From Nocardioides marinisabuli (GTDB taxonomy: Bacteria > Actinomycetota > Actinomycetes > Propionibacteriales > Nocardioidaceae), in the NCBI RefSeq assembly GCF_013466785.1, contig NZ_CP059163.1:2728001-2792000 (forward strand): a stretch of DNA of 64,000 nt. The letters run 5' to 3'. Shown one piece after another: positions 17,498 to 26,485 of this stretch. The notes below the pieces were generated by a model, which was given only the letters and a program-made list of their open reading frames with translations, had not been told where the DNA came from and made no database searches. A program made the translations under genes and the position numbers. Within the stretch, counting starts at the first letter, position 1. Each line of letters opens with the position of its first letter.

Positions 17498-19939
17498 ATG
17501 CCCCCCGTCCGCCGGCGCTCCCGGCTGCTCGCCCCGCTCACCGTCGCCGTGCTGGCGCCCCTGGCCACGCTCCTCGCGACCGTCCCGCTCACCCACGCCG
17601 CCGAGGAGCCGTCGACCCCGACCGGCGCGTCGGCGCGCGGCCCGGCCGGCCTGCGCGCCGAGATCACCTGGACCGAGCACGGCATCCCGCACATCGAGGC
17701 CCGCAACGTCACCTCGCTCGGCTACGGCAGCGGCTACGCCGCCACCGAGATGACCGCCTGCACCCTCTTCGACACCCTGGTCACCGGCCGCGGCCAGCGC
17801 TCGCGCTGGTTCGGTGCCGAGGGCCGCTACAACGACCAGGTGACCCTCGACGCGACCAACCTGCAGGTCGACACGCTGGTCACCGACCTGCGCGACCGCA
17901 AGGTCGTCGAGACCCTGCTCGCCGACGAGGCGCGCGGCCCGGGCCGCGAGTCGCGCCAGCTGGTCAAGGGCTACGTCGCCGGTGTCAACGACTGGGTGCG
18001 TGAGAACGACGTGCGCGACGAGGCCTGCCGCGGTGCCGGCTACCTGCGCCCCGACGTGACCGCCACCGACCTCTGGTACGGCGTCTACCTGGCCAACCTG
18101 CTCGCCTCCACCGGCGTCTTCGTGCCGCAGATCGCCGACGCCGCGCCGCCGAGCCCGGGCGACCCAGGCCTGCCCACGCTGCCGGTCAAGGCCTCCCAGG
18201 TCGACCGTGACGCGCTGCTGACCGCGCTGGGTCGCGACCCCGAGGCGCCGTTCGGCTCCAACGCCACCGCCGCCGGCTCGGCGGCCACCTCGACCGGTCG
18301 GGGCATGCTGCTCGGCAACCCCCACTTCCCCTGGCGCGGGCGCTACCACTTCACCCAGCAGCACCTGACGATCCCGGGGCGCTACGACGTCGCCGGCGCC
18401 TCGCTGGTGGGCTCGCCTGCGGTCAACATCGGCTTCAACGACCACGTCGCCTGGAGCCACACCGTCTCGACCGCCTACCGCTTCACGCCCTACGAGTACG
18501 TCACGCTCGGCCCCACGACGTACCTCACCGACGCCGGGCCCGCCGAGATCGAGCACCGCGAGGTGGAGATCGAGGTGCTCGGCGACGACGGGCGCGTCAG
18601 CACCGTGACCGAGGACCTCTACCGCACCGCGGAGGGCTACGTCGTCGACTCGCCCGACACCCTGATGCCCTGGGGGCCGGCCTCGGTGTGGGCGCTGCGC
18701 GACGCGAACGCCGAGCACCTGCGCACCATCGACACCTTCTTCGACATGGGCAAGGCCACCGGCGTGCGCGACCTGCTGCGCCGCCAGGACGCCGGCGGCG
18801 GGATGCCGTGGGTCAACACCACGGCCGCCGACCGCGACGGTCGGGTGCTCTACGCCGACCACTCGGTGGTGCCCAACGTGCCCGACGCGCTCGCCCAGCA
18901 GTGCATGACGCCGGTGGGCCGGCTGCTCGAGCAGGTCGCCGGGCTGCCCGGCCTCGACGGCACCCGTGCCTCCTCCTCGTGCGCCTGGGGCAGCGACGAC
19001 GACGCCCAGCGCCCCGGCATCTTCGGCCCCGAGAACCTGCCGTCGGTGGTGCGCCGCGACTGGGTGATGAACGCCAACGACTCCTACTGGCTGCCCAACG
19101 ACGTGGTGCGCCTCGAGGGGTACGCCGCCATCATCGGCTGCGAGCGCTGCGAGCGGACGATGCGCACCCGGGTCGTCGCGGCGTACGTCGCCGACCGGCT
19201 CGCGAAGGGCCGCAAGGAGACCCCGCGCAGCTTCCGCGGCCACCAGTACGAGAACCGGGTCATGATCGGTGAGGTGATGCGCGCCGATGGCGCCCTCGAC
19301 GCGGTCTGCGAGCAGACCGGCGAGACCGAGGCGTGCGCCGCGCTGGCCGCCTGGGACGGACGTTCCGACAAGGGCTCGCGCGGGGTCCACCTCGTGGAGG
19401 AGTTCGTGACCCGGCTGCCGACGGTGCCGCTCGATCTCGTCGAGACGGTGTGGCGCACGCCGTTCGACCCCGAGGAGCCGCTGACCACGCCGCGCGACCT
19501 CAACACCGACAACCCGCAGGTGGTCGAGGCCATGCAAGCCGCGATCGACGCCGTGCGCGACCAGGGCCTGGCCTTCGACGCCCGGTGGGGCTCGCTGCAG
19601 GTCGCCGGCGACCGTGGGGCCCGGCCCTACGGCCTGGGCGGCGGCACGGGCGACGCACTCGGCAACGCCAACGCCCTGGCCTCGCGCGACGTGCGCGACC
19701 ACGCCGACCGCTACCGGCCGATCACCTACGGCTCCTCGCACATCCAGGCGATCAGCTACCGCGGGCGCCGCGGCGTCGATGCGCGCACGATCCTGACCTA
19801 CGGGCAGTCCGAGGACCCGCGCTCGCCGTTCTCGCGCGACCAGACGCGTCTGTTCTCGCAGGAGAAGTGGGTGCGCTTCGCGTGGACCGACGCCCAGATC
19901 CGCAAGGACCGGATCCGTCGGCAGGTGGTCGCCCGCTGA
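17498..19939 (+). CDS. Secreted penicillin-acylase family Ntn-hydrolase
   Basis: The 813-residue precursor has a Sec signal peptide (cleavage near THAAE, residue 35). An alpha subunit of about 210 residues and a spacer follow, then an autocleavage site before Ser in FGSNATAAG, which would become the N-terminal nucleophile of the beta subunit. Next come MLLGNPHFPW, INIGFNDHVAWSHTVS and later NANDSYW, all typical of the family and closer to acyl-homoserine-lactone/long-chain acylases than to penicillin G acylase. It would cleave amide-linked acyl chains outside the cell. Quorum quenching is a possibility only. Confidence 0.85.
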   Translation: MPPVRRRSRLLAPLTVAVLAPLATLLATVPLTHAAEEPSTPTGASARGPAGLRAEITWTEHGIPHIEARNVTSLGYGSGYAATEMTACTLFDTLVTGRGQRSRWFGAEGRYNDQVTLDATNLQVDTLVTDLRDRKVVETLLADEARGPGRESRQLVKGYVAGVNDWVRENDVRDEACRGAGYLRPDVTATDLWYGVYLANLLASTGVFVPQIADAAPPSPGDPGLPTLPVKASQVDRDALLTALGRDPEAPFGSNATAAGSAATSTGRGMLLGNPHFPWRGRYHFTQQHLTIPGRYDVAGASLVGSPAVNIGFNDHVAWSHTVSTAYRFTPYEYVTLGPTTYLTDAGPAEIEHREVEIEVLGDDGRVSTVTEDLYRTAEGYVVDSPDTLMPWGPASVWALRDANAEHLRTIDTFFDMGKATGVRDLLRRQDAGGGMPWVNTTAADRDGRVLYADHSVVPNVPDALAQQCMTPVGRLLEQVAGLPGLDGTRASSSCAWGSDDDAQRPGIFGPENLPSVVRRDWVMNANDSYWLPNDVVRLEGYAAIIGCERCERTMRTRVVAAYVADRLAKGRKETPRSFRGHQYENRVMIGEVMRADGALDAVCEQTGETEACAALAAWDGRSDKGSRGVHLVEEFVTRLPTVPLDLVETVWRTPFDPEEPLTTPRDLNTDNPQVVEAMQAAIDAVRDQGLAFDARWGSLQVAGDRGARPYGLGGGTGDALGNANALASRDVRDHADRYRPITYGSSHIQAISYRGRRGVDARTILTYGQSEDPRSPFSRDQTRLFSQEKWVRFAWTDAQIRKDRIRRQVVAR

Positions 19940-19964
19940 CGGACCCGGTCCGGGTCGAGGTGGG

Positions 19965-19986
19965 GGTCCGCCGTCAGCGGCGGACC
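19965..19986. terminator. Bidirectional hairpin between convergent genes
   Basis: GGTCCGCC / GGCGGACC forms an 8 bp stem with loop GTCAGC. The loop contains the stop codon of the minus-strand gene. A second small stem, GACCCGG / CCGGGTC, lies just upstream. Together they can end both convergent transcripts. Confidence 0.5.
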
Positions 19987-21161
19987 TTCACCTTGAGCAC
20001 GCTGCTGACCGCGCCGGTCACCGACTCGGAGCCCGGCACCACCAGGCGGTAGCGCGAGGTGCCCTTCCTGCGCTCCTTGGGGTAGGAGACGAGGACCCGG
20101 CCGGAGTCGGCGGGGAGGCTGTCCTTGGTCGTCCAGTCGCCCTTCTGCAGGCGCTGCAGCTCGACGGACTCCAGGCCCGGCTGGTCGATGCTGACCAGGT
20201 CGGTGGGGGCCCGCTGGCCGCGGCGCAGCTTGACCTTCGCGTCCTCGAAGTCCGCGATGGCGGTCACGGCGCGCGGCACGTCGAGCGTGGTGTCGTCACC
20301 GTCGGCCTCGAGCAGGCAGCGCAGGCCCTCCTCCCAGTGGTAGTTGGTGCCGGCGACCTGGATCCACTCGACCGTGTAGTCGGTGGTCCCGGCGGGCCAG
20401 CCGCGGTGCTGGGAGTAGGGGAAGGCGCGCGTGCCCGACCAGGTGCCCTCGTTGTTGTGGTAGTTCAGCGTGATCTGCCCGCTGGGCGTCCGCAGCCGGA
20501 TGTTGACGTCGTTGGACTGGCCCTGCGGCAGGTCGCTCGGGTAGGCCACCACGAGCCCGGCGCAGGTCGGGTCGGCGTACTTCCAGTTCCAGTCGAACGG
20601 GCCGCCCGGGTTGGTCGGCGGGTTCGGCGGGATCGTCGGGGGCTCCGGCTGGGGCTCCGGCTGGGGCTCCGGGTCGGGCTCCGGCTCCGGCTCAGGCTGC
20701 GGGTCGGGGACTGGCTGCGGATCGGGGGCGGGCTCCGGGTCGGGAGCGGGCTCCGGGTCCGGCTCGGGCGCGGTGACCGGGGTCGTGGAGAAGGAGTAGT
20801 GCGACACCGCGCGGTACTTCGCGGCGGCGGTGGAGTAGTAGGTGATGGCGATGGAGGGCAGCGGGGTGTCGAGGGTGACGTACTGGGGTCCGTCCCCCTG
20901 GTTGATGCTGCCGCCCTTCACGCAGTAGTCGGTGATGAGCATGCCCGCGGGGGCGGTGAGGACCACCGTCATCGGGTCGCCGGTGGTGTCGATCTTCGTC
21001 GAGCTGAGGGGGGCGCAGACCTGGTCGCGGTCCGGCTGGCCCTGCGCGATCGCCGTGCCGGCGGTGAGCGCCGTGACGGTGCCGAGCGTCAGCAGCGCGC
21101 TCAGGCCCGCGGCGAGCGCGGTGGTGCCTCGCGGGCGGGTGGTGGTGGGGTTCTGGTGCAC
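19974..21161 (-). CDS. Secreted protein with Pro-rich EPxP linker, unknown function
   Basis: The 395-residue protein has a signal peptide (hydrophobic 17-37, cleavage near AIAQG), then a small N-terminal domain with two Cys (VCAPL, DYCVKGG). A linker of repeated EPDPEPxPDP units (about 145-200) follows, then a C-terminal beta-rich domain with a Cys pair (DPTCAGL, GLRCLLE) and a final Ig-like segment. The linker suggests crossing or lining of the cell wall. GTG 21161 is fixed by GAGGAG 6 nt upstream. No family was recognised. Confidence 0.72.
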   Translation of the reverse strand: MHQNPTTTRPRGTTALAAGLSALLTLGTVTALTAGTAIAQGQPDRDQVCAPLSSTKIDTTGDPMTVVLTAPAGMLITDYCVKGGSINQGDGPQYVTLDTPLPSIAITYYSTAAAKYRAVSHYSFSTTPVTAPEPDPEPAPDPEPAPDPQPVPDPQPEPEPEPDPEPQPEPQPEPPTIPPNPPTNPGGPFDWNWKYADPTCAGLVVAYPSDLPQGQSNDVNIRLRTPSGQITLNYHNNEGTWSGTRAFPYSQHRGWPAGTTDYTVEWIQVAGTNYHWEEGLRCLLEADGDDTTLDVPRAVTAIADFEDAKVKLRRGQRAPTDLVSIDQPGLESVELQRLQKGDWTTKDSLPADSGRVLVSYPKERRKGTSRYRLVVPGSESVTGAVSSVLKVKVRR

Positions 21162-21289
21162 GGCGGTCTCCTCGATCAGCAGGTGATGAGGCGAGCCTGG
21201 CAGCCCCGACGGCCCCGGGCGGCCTGCTTGCGCAGACCTTGTGGACCCGGCCGCGGACCTTGAGGATTCCTTGCAGAAGGGTGCGGGGT

Positions 21290-22753
21290 TCAGCGCGAGG
21301 GCGCGGCCGCGACGTTGCCGAGCTCGGCGTTGTCGGCGTCGGCGAGGGCCCCCGCGGTGCGCTGCTCGTGGGAGTCGGGGATGCGGGCCCCGGCCACGGC
21401 GGCGAGCACCATCGCGGCGGCGAGCACCAGGAAGCCCACGACGTAGGCGTGCTCGGTCGGGTAGCCCGAGGCCAGCACGTCGGCGGTGAGGATGCCGGCC
21501 ATCACCGCCGAGCCCACGGCGCCGCCGATGGTGCGGATGTTGGCGTTCATGCCGCTGGCCACGCCGGTCTGGTGGGCGGGGACCGCGCCGATCACGACGC
21601 CGGCGAGGGAGGAGAAGACGAAGCCCGAGCTCAGGCCCTGGAGGGTGGTGGCCAGGTAGAGCTGCCAGGTGTGGTCGTGGAAGAGCCCGAAGGAGGCGAA
21701 GGCGACCGCGTTGCCGAGGGTGCCGGCGACGATGACGCCGCGCGCGCCGAAGCGGCGCACGAGCCGGGCGGTGACGAAGCCCACCAGGAAGCTGGCGACC
21801 GCCGAGGGCAGCAGCAGCGTGGCCGACTCGCTGATCGAGGCGCCGAAGCCGTAGCCGGTCTCGACGGGGCTCTGGAGGAACTGGGGCAGGAAGCCGAAGG
21901 AGGCGAACATCCCGAAGCCGACGAAGGCCGCCACCGCGTTGGCCGTCCACACGCCGCGCTGGCGCATCATCGTCATGTCGATCAGCGGCACCGGCACCCG
22001 CGTCTCCACCCGCACCCAGGCGAGCACCAGGACGACCGCGGCCACCAGCAGGCCCAGCACCCGGGCGGAGCCCCAGCCCCACACGTTGCCCTGGCTGACG
22101 CCCAGCAGCAGGCAGACCAGCCAGCCCGCGAGCAGCACCGCCGGCAGCACCGGCAGCCGGCCGGGGGTGCGCACGGGCGACTCGGGCACCAGCGCCACCG
22201 CCCCGACCGCGGCCAGCGCGGTCGCGATCATCGGCAGCCAGAAGAGCCAGGTGAAGCCGAGCGCGTCGACGACGGGTCCGGCGGTGACGATGCCGACACC
22301 GAAGCCCACCGCGGTCAGCGAGGCCATCACGCTCAGCGCGCCGTTGACGCGGGTGGGGGAGAACTCGTCGCGGATGATCCCGAAGGCCAGCGGCATCACC
22401 CCGCCACCGACGCCCTGCACCGCCCGGGCCGCGATCAGCCAGCCGATGGTGGGGGCGAGCGCGGCGAGGGCGGAGCCGACCGTCAGGAGCACCAGGGCGA
22501 CCACCAGGACCCGTCGCTTGCCGACGGCGTCGCCGAGGCGCCCGACCAGCGGCGTGGCGATGGAGGCCGAGAGCAGGTAGGCGGTCAGCACCCACGTGAC
22601 GGTGGCCTGGTCGGTCTCGTACTCGACCTGGAGCTGGGCCAGCACCGGCACGACGAGCGACTGCAGCATCACGAACGAGGCGACCGCGACCGCCAGGACC
22701 GCGAAGGTCGTGCGCTCGTCGCCGCGCCGGCGCAGGGTCGAGAGCGACGGCAC
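21290..22753 (-). CDS. MFS drug-resistance transporter (DHA2-like)
   Basis: The 487-residue membrane protein has about 14 hydrophobic segments. Family motif A is LVGRLGDAVGKRR in loop 2-3, and motif C-like ALSVMASLTAVGFGVGIVTAGPVV is in helix 5, so it is a proton-driven exporter. GTG 22753 follows GAGGAGG at proper spacing; an in-frame start at 22795 would lie beyond the operator. A perfect inverted repeat (22772-22790) sits directly upstream, so expression is probably controlled by a MarR or TetR repressor encoded elsewhere. Confidence 0.87.
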   Translation of the reverse strand: MPSLSTLRRRGDERTTFAVLAVAVASFVMLQSLVVPVLAQLQVEYETDQATVTWVLTAYLLSASIATPLVGRLGDAVGKRRVLVVALVLLTVGSALAALAPTIGWLIAARAVQGVGGGVMPLAFGIIRDEFSPTRVNGALSVMASLTAVGFGVGIVTAGPVVDALGFTWLFWLPMIATALAAVGAVALVPESPVRTPGRLPVLPAVLLAGWLVCLLLGVSQGNVWGWGSARVLGLLVAAVVLVLAWVRVETRVPVPLIDMTMMRQRGVWTANAVAAFVGFGMFASFGFLPQFLQSPVETGYGFGASISESATLLLPSAVASFLVGFVTARLVRRFGARGVIVAGTLGNAVAFASFGLFHDHTWQLYLATTLQGLSSGFVFSSLAGVVIGAVPAHQTGVASGMNANIRTIGGAVGSAVMAGILTADVLASGYPTEHAYVVGFLVLAAAMVLAAVAGARIPDSHEQRTAGALADADNAELGNVAAAPSR

Positions 22754-22771
22754 CCGGGTCCTCCTCGAAGA

Positions 22772-22790
22772 TGGTTGTGCCTGACAACCA
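22772..22790 (-). promoter_or_regulatory. Operator palindrome upstream of the MFS exporter
   Basis: TGGTTGTGCCTGACAACCA has two perfect 7 bp half-sites with a 5 bp centre, the form of MarR/TetR operators. It lies 18 bp before the GTG of the exporter gene, just upstream of its ribosome site. Confidence 0.6.
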
Positions 22791-22825
22791 AGCACGCAGG
22801 GAGTGTAGCCGGGTCCGGCGCCTGC

Positions 22826-23185
22826 TCAGCCCTTGCGGTCGACCAGCAGCGCGACCGCGTTCAGCGCGCCCCAGCCGAGCGTGACCGCCATCACCTTGCG
22901 GCGCACGTCGCCCTCGGTGCGCGCCGACAGCAGGGCGCAGTCGCCGAGGTCCATGGCGATCCGCACGGCCATGGCGGCCTTGACGACCGACGGCGAGCCG
23001 AAGACACCGGCCGCGCTGATGGCGAGGTCACGCACGCCGTAGGACTGCGCCAGCAGCTCGAGGCCGTCGCGGTCGGCGGCCTGCGAGCCGAGGGCGTCGG
23101 GGAGGTGGGAGGGCCGGGCGAGCGCGAAGGCGCCGTACGACGCGGTGGCGGCGGACAGGGTGCGGGACAGCTTCATGGTGGGCAT
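22826..23185 (-). CDS. Small membrane protein (DUF4267-like)
   Basis: The 119-residue protein has four weakly hydrophobic helices and the segment YGVRDLAISAAGVFG, followed by MDLGDCALLSA and ALNAVALLVDRKG. The RDL and DxGD features resemble DUF4267 proteins; I cannot confirm the family. ATG 23185 is preferred over 23176 because TACCGT lies 7 nt upstream, suggesting a leaderless start. Confidence 0.6.
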   Translation of the reverse strand: MPTMKLSRTLSAATASYGAFALARPSHLPDALGSQAADRDGLELLAQSYGVRDLAISAAGVFGSPSVVKAAMAVRIAMDLGDCALLSARTEGDVRRKVMAVTLGWGALNAVALLVDRKG

Positions 23186-23192
23186 GGCCTCG

Positions 23193-23198
23193 ACGGTA
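23193..23198 (-). promoter_or_regulatory. -10 box TACCGT, leaderless start
   Basis: TACCGT on the minus strand lies 7 nt before the ATG at 23185 of the small membrane protein gene. Confidence 0.4.
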
Positions 23199-23220
23199 GG
23201 TCGCCCGGCCGGTCGGGCGC

Positions 23221-24869
23221 TCACCCGTCGGGTGCGGCCCGCCCCAGCAGTGCTCGTACGCCGGCCCCGGCGCGCACGGGGGCGTGCAGCCGGTGGTGCA
23301 GCAGCGCGGCCCGGGCGGCGTTGGCGCCGGGCGCGCCGTGGACCCCGCCGCTGGGGTGCGCCGAGCTCGAGCCCAGGTAGAGGCCACCGATGCCGGTCTC
23401 GGGGCGCCCCAGGCCGGGCACCGGGCGCAGCACCAGCATCTGGTGCAGCTGGGAGGTGCCGCCGTTGACGGCACCACCGATGAGGCTGGCGTTGCGCTCC
23501 TGCAGGTCGCGCGGGCCCAGGACCCGCCGGGCCAGCACCCGCGACCCGAAGCCGGGGGCGAGCTCCTCGAGGCGCGACTCGACGCGGTCGCCGAAGCGCT
23601 CCACCTCGTCGCGCCCCCACGCGGCGCCGACCGACTGCGGCACGTGCGTGTAGGCCCACAGCGACTCGGTGCCGGCGGGGCTGCGGGTGGGGTCGGTGGT
23701 GGTCATCTGCCCCGCGAGCAGGAAGGGCCGCTGCGGCACCCCGCCGGCGGCGACCTCGGCGAGCGAGCCCTGCAGCTCGGCCAGCGAGTCGCCGACGTGG
23801 AAGGAGCCCGGCGCCACGGCGGGTGCCTGGGCCCAGGGGATCGGCCCCGACAGCGCCCAGTCGACCTTGACGGTGGCGGGGTCGAGCTCGAAGGACGACA
23901 TCCCCCGCACAACCCGGGCGGGCAGGTCGTCGGGGTCCAGCAGCCGGCCGAAGAGCAGCGGCGCCGAGACGTCGGCGACGACGGCACGCCCGGCGGCGTA
24001 CCGCTCGCCCTCGCGGGTGCGCACCGCGACGGCCCGCCCGCCCTCGACGTCGATGGAGGTGACCTCGGTGCCGAGCAGCACCTGGCCGCCACGGGTCTCG
24101 AGCCGGCGCGCCATCGCCTCGGTGAGCCGGCCGGCCCCGCCCTCGGGCACCGGGAAGCCGACGTGCTGGGCCAGCATCGTCATGATCAGCCCGAAGGCCC
24201 CCGAGCCGGTCGCGTCGAGCGGGATGTCGGCGTGGCCCGCGCTGCCGGCGATGAGGGTGCGTGCGCCGCGCCCGCCGAAGCGCTGCGCGCCGAACGAGCC
24301 GGCCGGGGTGAGCAGCTCGCGCACCAGGTGCAGGCCGCCGGCCCCCGGCAGCCGCGACAGCAGCCGGGCGCCCCGCGCACGGGCGGGAAGGGGTCGAGCA
24401 GCGCGCCCAGCAGCGGACCTCCGACCCGGTCCCAGGTGCGGCACAGGTCGAGCCACGCCTCGCCGTCGCCGGGGTGCTCGGCCTCGAGGCCGGCCGCGGT
24501 GTCCTCGCGGTCGGGGTGCACCAAGGCCCAGCCCCCGTCGGGGAAGGGGTGGCCCAGCGGGGCCGGCGGGTGCTGCCAGCGCAGCCCGTGCTCCTCCAGC
24601 CCGAGGCGGGCGATGACGGGGGAGGCGGCCGCGAACGGGTAGAACGCGCTGAAGGTGTCGTGCACGAAGCCCGGGTGCACCTCGGTGTCGCTGCGCACCG
24701 CGCCGCCCACCTGGTCCTGCTGCTCGAGCACCAGCACCGACCAACCCGCGTCGGCGAGCAGGTTGGCGGCGACCAGGCCGTTGTGGCCGGCGCCCACGAC
24801 GACGGCGTCGTGACCGCGGCTGCCGGGGCTGCCGGGACTGCCGGGACTGCCAGGAGTGGGGGCGCTCAC
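23221..24869 (-). pseudogene. Phytoene-dehydrogenase-like FAD oxidoreductase, frameshifted
   Basis: The N-terminal part, read from GTG 24869, has a GSPGSPGSPG repeat and then the dinucleotide-binding AVVVGAGHNGLVAANLLADAGWSVLVLEQQDQVGGA. It proceeds normally to LLDPFPP, where the frame fails. The rest of the protein (RLLSRLPGAGGLHLVREL to the C-terminal GGIGGLYLGSSSAHPSGGVHG) continues in a frame that requires one extra base near 24380-24390. The span is 1649 bp, one short of 550 codons. This is either a recent mutation or an assembly error in a G/C run. It is related to the gene at 26486-28069. Confidence 0.8.
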
Positions 24870-24921
24870 GGGCTCCACGGTGCCAGCCGGCCGGTGACCG
24901 CGCACCACCCGGCGAGCCGCC

Positions 24922-26130
24922 TCAGGCGGCGGGCAGCTCGAACCACAACGCCGCGCCGGCGCCCTCGGGGAGGTCCTCGACGCCGCACCGGCCCCCGTGG
25001 GCGTGCACGATCCGCGCGACCGTGGCCAGACCGATGCCGTGGCCCTGCGCCTCGCCGGAGCGCGCGAAGAGGTCGAAGACCCGGGAGCGGTGCTCCACCG
25101 GGATGCCCACGCCGGTGTCGCGCACGGTCACCCGCACCCGGTCGCCCTCGCGGGCGGCGCGCACCGCGACCTCGGGCGGGTGCCCGGGCCGGGCGAACTT
25201 ACGGGCGTTCTGGAGCAGGTTCTGCAGCACCAGGGTCACCTGGGCGGGGTCGCCGACCACCCGGGGCAGCGGGCCCACGTCGACGCTGCCGCCGGTGCGG
25301 TCCCACTGGTCGTGCTCGTCGGCGACCAGCTGCTCGACGAGGTCGCGCAGGTCGACGACCTCGTGCCGCGGCGGCTCGTGGGCCAGGTCGTGCAGGCGCA
25401 GGGTGCCCTCGACCATGCCGCTCATCCGCTCGACCGACCGGACCGCCATCGCCAGCACCGAGGCGTAGGTGGCCGCGTCGAGGCCACCACCCTGCAGCAT
25501 CCCCAGGCTCATCGTCAGGGTCGCCAGGGGCGACTGGAGGTCGTGACTGACCTGGGCCGCGACCGCCAGGGCGTCGGCGGTGGGCACCTGGGTCGGCGCC
25601 AGTCGGCGCAGGCGCAGCTCGAGGATGCGGTTGGCGGCGACCGCCAGGGTGCTCACCACCCGCCGCTGCTCGCCGTCGAGGTGGTGCGGGCGGCTGCCGA
25701 AGAGGGAGAAGCGCCCGACCTCGTCACCCGCCGCGGTGCTCAGCGGCACCGAGGCGTAGTAGCGCACCGACGCCACCTCCCCGGTGACGAGGGGAGAGTC
25801 GCGCAGGTCCGGGTCGAGCGTGGTGTCGGTGACCTCGACGAGACCGGGGACACCGCGGGCGAGGCGGCACATCGCCTCGGCGGAGGCCATGGCGGAGGGG
25901 TCGGTGCCGACCGTGACGGGGTAGTGGAACCGGTCGTCGTCGGCGACGGCCAGGGCGGCCACCTCGACGCCGGTCAGGTCGGCGGCCAGGGCGAGCAGGT
26001 CGGCGAGGTCGGCGTCGGAGACCGTGCGCAGCGCCGTCAGCGCCCGCTTCGCGGTGCCGGCGTCGGCCAGGCTGCTCCGCCCGGCCCGCGGGCCGGTGTC
26101 CGCCGTGGCGGTGCCGCGCTCGTGCGCCAT
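24922..26130 (-). CDS. GAF-domain sensor histidine kinase
   Basis: The 402-residue soluble kinase has a GAF domain (about 35-175, with YYASVPLSTAAGDEVGRFSLF). A HisKA helix follows with the phosphoacceptor in QVSHDLQSPLATL (about 215), then HATPase boxes N (NLLQNARKFA), G1 (VRDTGVGIP) and G2 (GHGIGLATV). No membrane segment is present, so it senses a cytoplasmic signal. ATG 26130 has a GGGAGGACCC ribosome site. No response regulator is adjacent. Confidence 0.85.
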   Translation of the reverse strand: MAHERGTATADTGPRAGRSSLADAGTAKRALTALRTVSDADLADLLALAADLTGVEVAALAVADDDRFHYPVTVGTDPSAMASAEAMCRLARGVPGLVEVTDTTLDPDLRDSPLVTGEVASVRYYASVPLSTAAGDEVGRFSLFGSRPHHLDGEQRRVVSTLAVAANRILELRLRRLAPTQVPTADALAVAAQVSHDLQSPLATLTMSLGMLQGGGLDAATYASVLAMAVRSVERMSGMVEGTLRLHDLAHEPPRHEVVDLRDLVEQLVADEHDQWDRTGGSVDVGPLPRVVGDPAQVTLVLQNLLQNARKFARPGHPPEVAVRAAREGDRVRVTVRDTGVGIPVEHRSRVFDLFARSGEAQGHGIGLATVARIVHAHGGRCGVEDLPEGAGAALWFELPAA

Positions 26131-26285
26131 GGGTCCTCCCAGCCCCGGGTGCCGCCCCGTCCCTCCACGTGGTGGCTCGGCCCCGAGGCTACGGCGTCGA
26201 GGGCCGCGCCACCGGCAGGACGGTAAAGCCGCCCCGACCGGACGTGGACCGGTCCAGACCGCCGGGGGCCGAGGTCGGGAAAGCA

Positions 26286-26324
26286 CTCGAGGCCCACCCG
26301 CATCTCTGCGTGGTGGGCCTCGAG
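26286..26324 (-). terminator. tRNA-Lys terminator hairpin
   Basis: CTCGAGGCCCACC pairs perfectly with GGTGGGCCTCGAG, and an inner CGCA / TGCG extends the stem. It begins 13 bp after the 3' end of the minus-strand tRNA-Lys. Confidence 0.75.
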
Positions 26325-26336
26325 CGTGGAGATCTG

Positions 26337-26409
<73 letters not shown>

Positions 26410-26485
26410 GTGGTGAAGCGATGAGAACGTTACCAGCGGGCGGCGCGGAGTCGAAATCGAGGGTGGGTGCCGGCGTCGGGCCGGC

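Noticed and set aside
17474..19741. 755-codon minus-strand frame opposite the acylase gene
   Set aside because: It is an antisense shadow with Val/Gly/Arg-rich low-complexity translation and no motif; the plus strand encodes a full acylase.
20630..20770. Tandem repeat as a mobile or regulatory element
   Set aside because: It encodes the EPDPEP-type linker of a secreted protein and stays in frame throughout.
24835..24862. CRISPR-like short tandem repeat
   Set aside because: It is a 9 bp tandem coding repeat (Gly-Ser-Pro) at the start of the FAD oxidoreductase gene, with no spacers.
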